A stretch of 64,000 nucleotides of DNA from positions 1 through 64,000 of the forward strand of contig JANPRD010000006.1 of assembly GCA_024699715.1 (NCBI GenBank). The letters run 5' to 3'. Origin of the DNA: Candidatus Methanophagales archaeon (lineage in GTDB: Archaea > Halobacteriota > Syntropharchaeia > Alkanophagales > Methanospirareceae). A model generated the notes under the pieces. It was not told the DNA's origin. It saw only the letters and a list, made by a program, of their open reading frames with translations, and did no database searches. Both the position numbers and the translations under genes were made by a program. Every line of letters begins with the position of its first letter. Position 1 is the first letter of the stretch. Of this stretch, positions 63,101 through 64,000 are shown piece after piece.

Positions 63101-64000
63101 TCAAGATTTGAGGCGTTCAAAGGCATCTTTCAATTTCTCAATGCTGGCTGCGAATGAAATGCGGACATGGTTTCTGCCACCTTCTCCGAAAGTGGAGCCT
63201 GGTGTGAGAATTACTCCTCTGCGAAATGCATGCTCAACAAATTTCTCCTCGTTTTGCACCTTCGGGAATATGTAAAATGCGCCTCTCGGGACTGTGAAAC
63301 TGACAATTCCGCACCCCGCCTCTCCCTCACCCTTTCCACTTTCTTCCTTGAGCTGCTGAAGCGCCTCAACAACAAAATCACGCCTGCGTTTGAACTCTTC
63401 TCGCATCTTTGCGACGGAATCTTGCGGACCTTTTAGAGCTGCGAGTGCTGCGATTTGAGAGACTGCGGGTGCGCATGCTTGAATATACTGGTGAATTTTC
63501 AGCATCTGCTCCACATATTCCTCATTCTTAACGGCAACAAAACCCAAACGAAAGCCTGTCATCGCATAAGTCTTTGAGACAGAATTCACAATTACGACAT
63601 TTTCAGCGAATCTCGCAGGACTCACATGCTTTCCCTCGTATATGAAATGCTCGTAGACTTCATCTGAAATCAGAAAAATGTTTTTGTCTTGAGCGATTTC
63701 CGCCAATGCACGCATGTCTTCTTCGCTCTGAACCGCACCTGTCGGGTTAGAGGGCGAGTTCACGATGATTGCTCTTGTTCTCGCCGAAATTTTCTCCTGA
63801 ACATCCTCAACAGACATCGCCATGTCCTCTTCTCTGAGTTTGACGCCCACAGGCTTCGCCTCTGTCAACCTCACGAGAGCTGAGAAGGACACAAAACCCG
63901 GGTCGGGAATTAAAACCTCCGAGCCTCGCTCAACGAGTGCGAGTAGCGAAATGTGAAGCGCCTCGCTCGCACCAGCAGTCGCAATTACGCATTCTGGCGA
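63101..64000 (-). CDS. Class I/II aminotransferase, 5' end beyond the window
   Basis: PLP-dependent aspartate/aromatic-type aminotransferase. The open frame continues without a stop to the window edge, giving CVIATAGASEALHISLLALV and VLIPDPGF upstream of the track's internal GTG. Motifs: IVNSPSNPTGAVQSEEDM, IFLISDEVYEHFIYEG, and the PLP-Lys region VIVNSVSKTYAMTGFRLGFV. C-terminal small domain includes HVRISFAASIEKLKDAFERL. About 300 residues of an expected 370-390 are present. Convergent with hemA. Confidence 0.92.
   Translation of the reverse strand, partial: SPECVIATAGASEALHISLLALVERGSEVLIPDPGFVSFSALVRLTEAKPVGVKLREEDMAMSVEDVQEKISARTRAIIVNSPSNPTGAVQSEEDMRALAEIAQDKNIFLISDEVYEHFIYEGKHVSPARFAENVVIVNSVSKTYAMTGFRLGFVAVKNEEYVEQMLKIHQYIQACAPAVSQIAALAALKGPQDSVAKMREEFKRRRDFVVEALQQLKEESGKGEGEAGCGIVSFTVPRGAFYIFPKVQNEEKFVEHAFRRGVILTPGSTFGEGGRNHVRISFAASIEKLKDAFERLKS

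Overview
This window is from a methyl-coenzyme M reductase-type archaeon: a methanogen, anaerobic methanotroph or alkane oxidiser of the Methanomicrobia/Syntrophoarchaeia/ANME sort. The evidence is archaeal ribosomal proteins (L7Ae, S28e, L24e, L19e), Orc1/Cdc6, archaeal DnaG, SepF, phosphoseryl-tRNA synthetase, GGGP synthase, methanogenesis marker 7, the MCR activation ATPase AtwA (component A2) and CdhC/CdhD/CdhE of acetyl-CoA decarbonylase/synthase. No mcr, nif structural, CRISPR or rRNA genes are present. The genus cannot be fixed from sequence alone.

Layout. 0-5.5 kb: rpl7ae-rps28e-rpl24e-ndk operon, orc1/cdc6, and a thiolase/HMG-CoA synthase pair of the mevalonate route. 5.5-21.8 kb: mostly housekeeping genes, including an APH-type kinase, a ferredoxin-fused radical SAM protein, sepF-zpr1-hps/rraA, sepS, a RimI-type acetyltransferase, chorismate mutase, MgtE, ThrRS, a ubiquitin-like modifier, nifB, a sugar nucleotidyltransferase and panE. 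21.9-22.3 kb: tRNA-Ser(CGA), tRNA-His(GTG) and a decayed histidine-kinase tail. 22.3-27.1 kb: pyrF and membrane glycosylation genes. 27-37 kb: THEP1 NTPase, a SPASM radical SAM protein, ArsR, a large SEC-C/TPR-like protein, nadX/nadC and ADP-forming acetyl-CoA synthetase. 37.2-43.6 kb: four copies of a palindrome-rich repeat in nested inverted order around larA, an isolated L19e-L18-S5-L30 block and GGGP synthase. 43.6-49.3 kb: cdhC-cdhD-cdhE-mmp7. 49.4-56 kb: argF, a pfkB kinase and a cluster of mostly unrecognised genes ending in a PAC2-like protein. 56-64 kb: ferredoxin, AMMECR1, atwA behind a structured leader, tRNA-Glu(CTC), dnaG, a siroheme-type dehydrogenase, hemA and a truncated aminotransferase.

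How the genes work together. The Cdh subunits make or break acetyl-CoA, which ADP-forming acetyl-CoA synthetase can turn into acetate and ATP. AtwA activates MCR. HMG-CoA synthase and GGGP synthase serve isoprenoid lipid synthesis. HemA and the precorrin-2 dehydrogenase feed siroheme/heme/F430-type tetrapyrroles.

About a dozen genes are broken by single-base frame changes, mostly in short homopolymers. The simplest reading is residual indel error in the assembly, so I describe those loci as single genes with frame breaks. The most unusual items are the nested inverted repeat family with TTCCASTGGAA palindromes (37.2-43.6 kb), the structured leader of atwA, the ATTTGAC array before cdhC, the orphan omega-RNA-like element at 5.5 kb and the unrecognised cluster at 51.9-55.8 kb.
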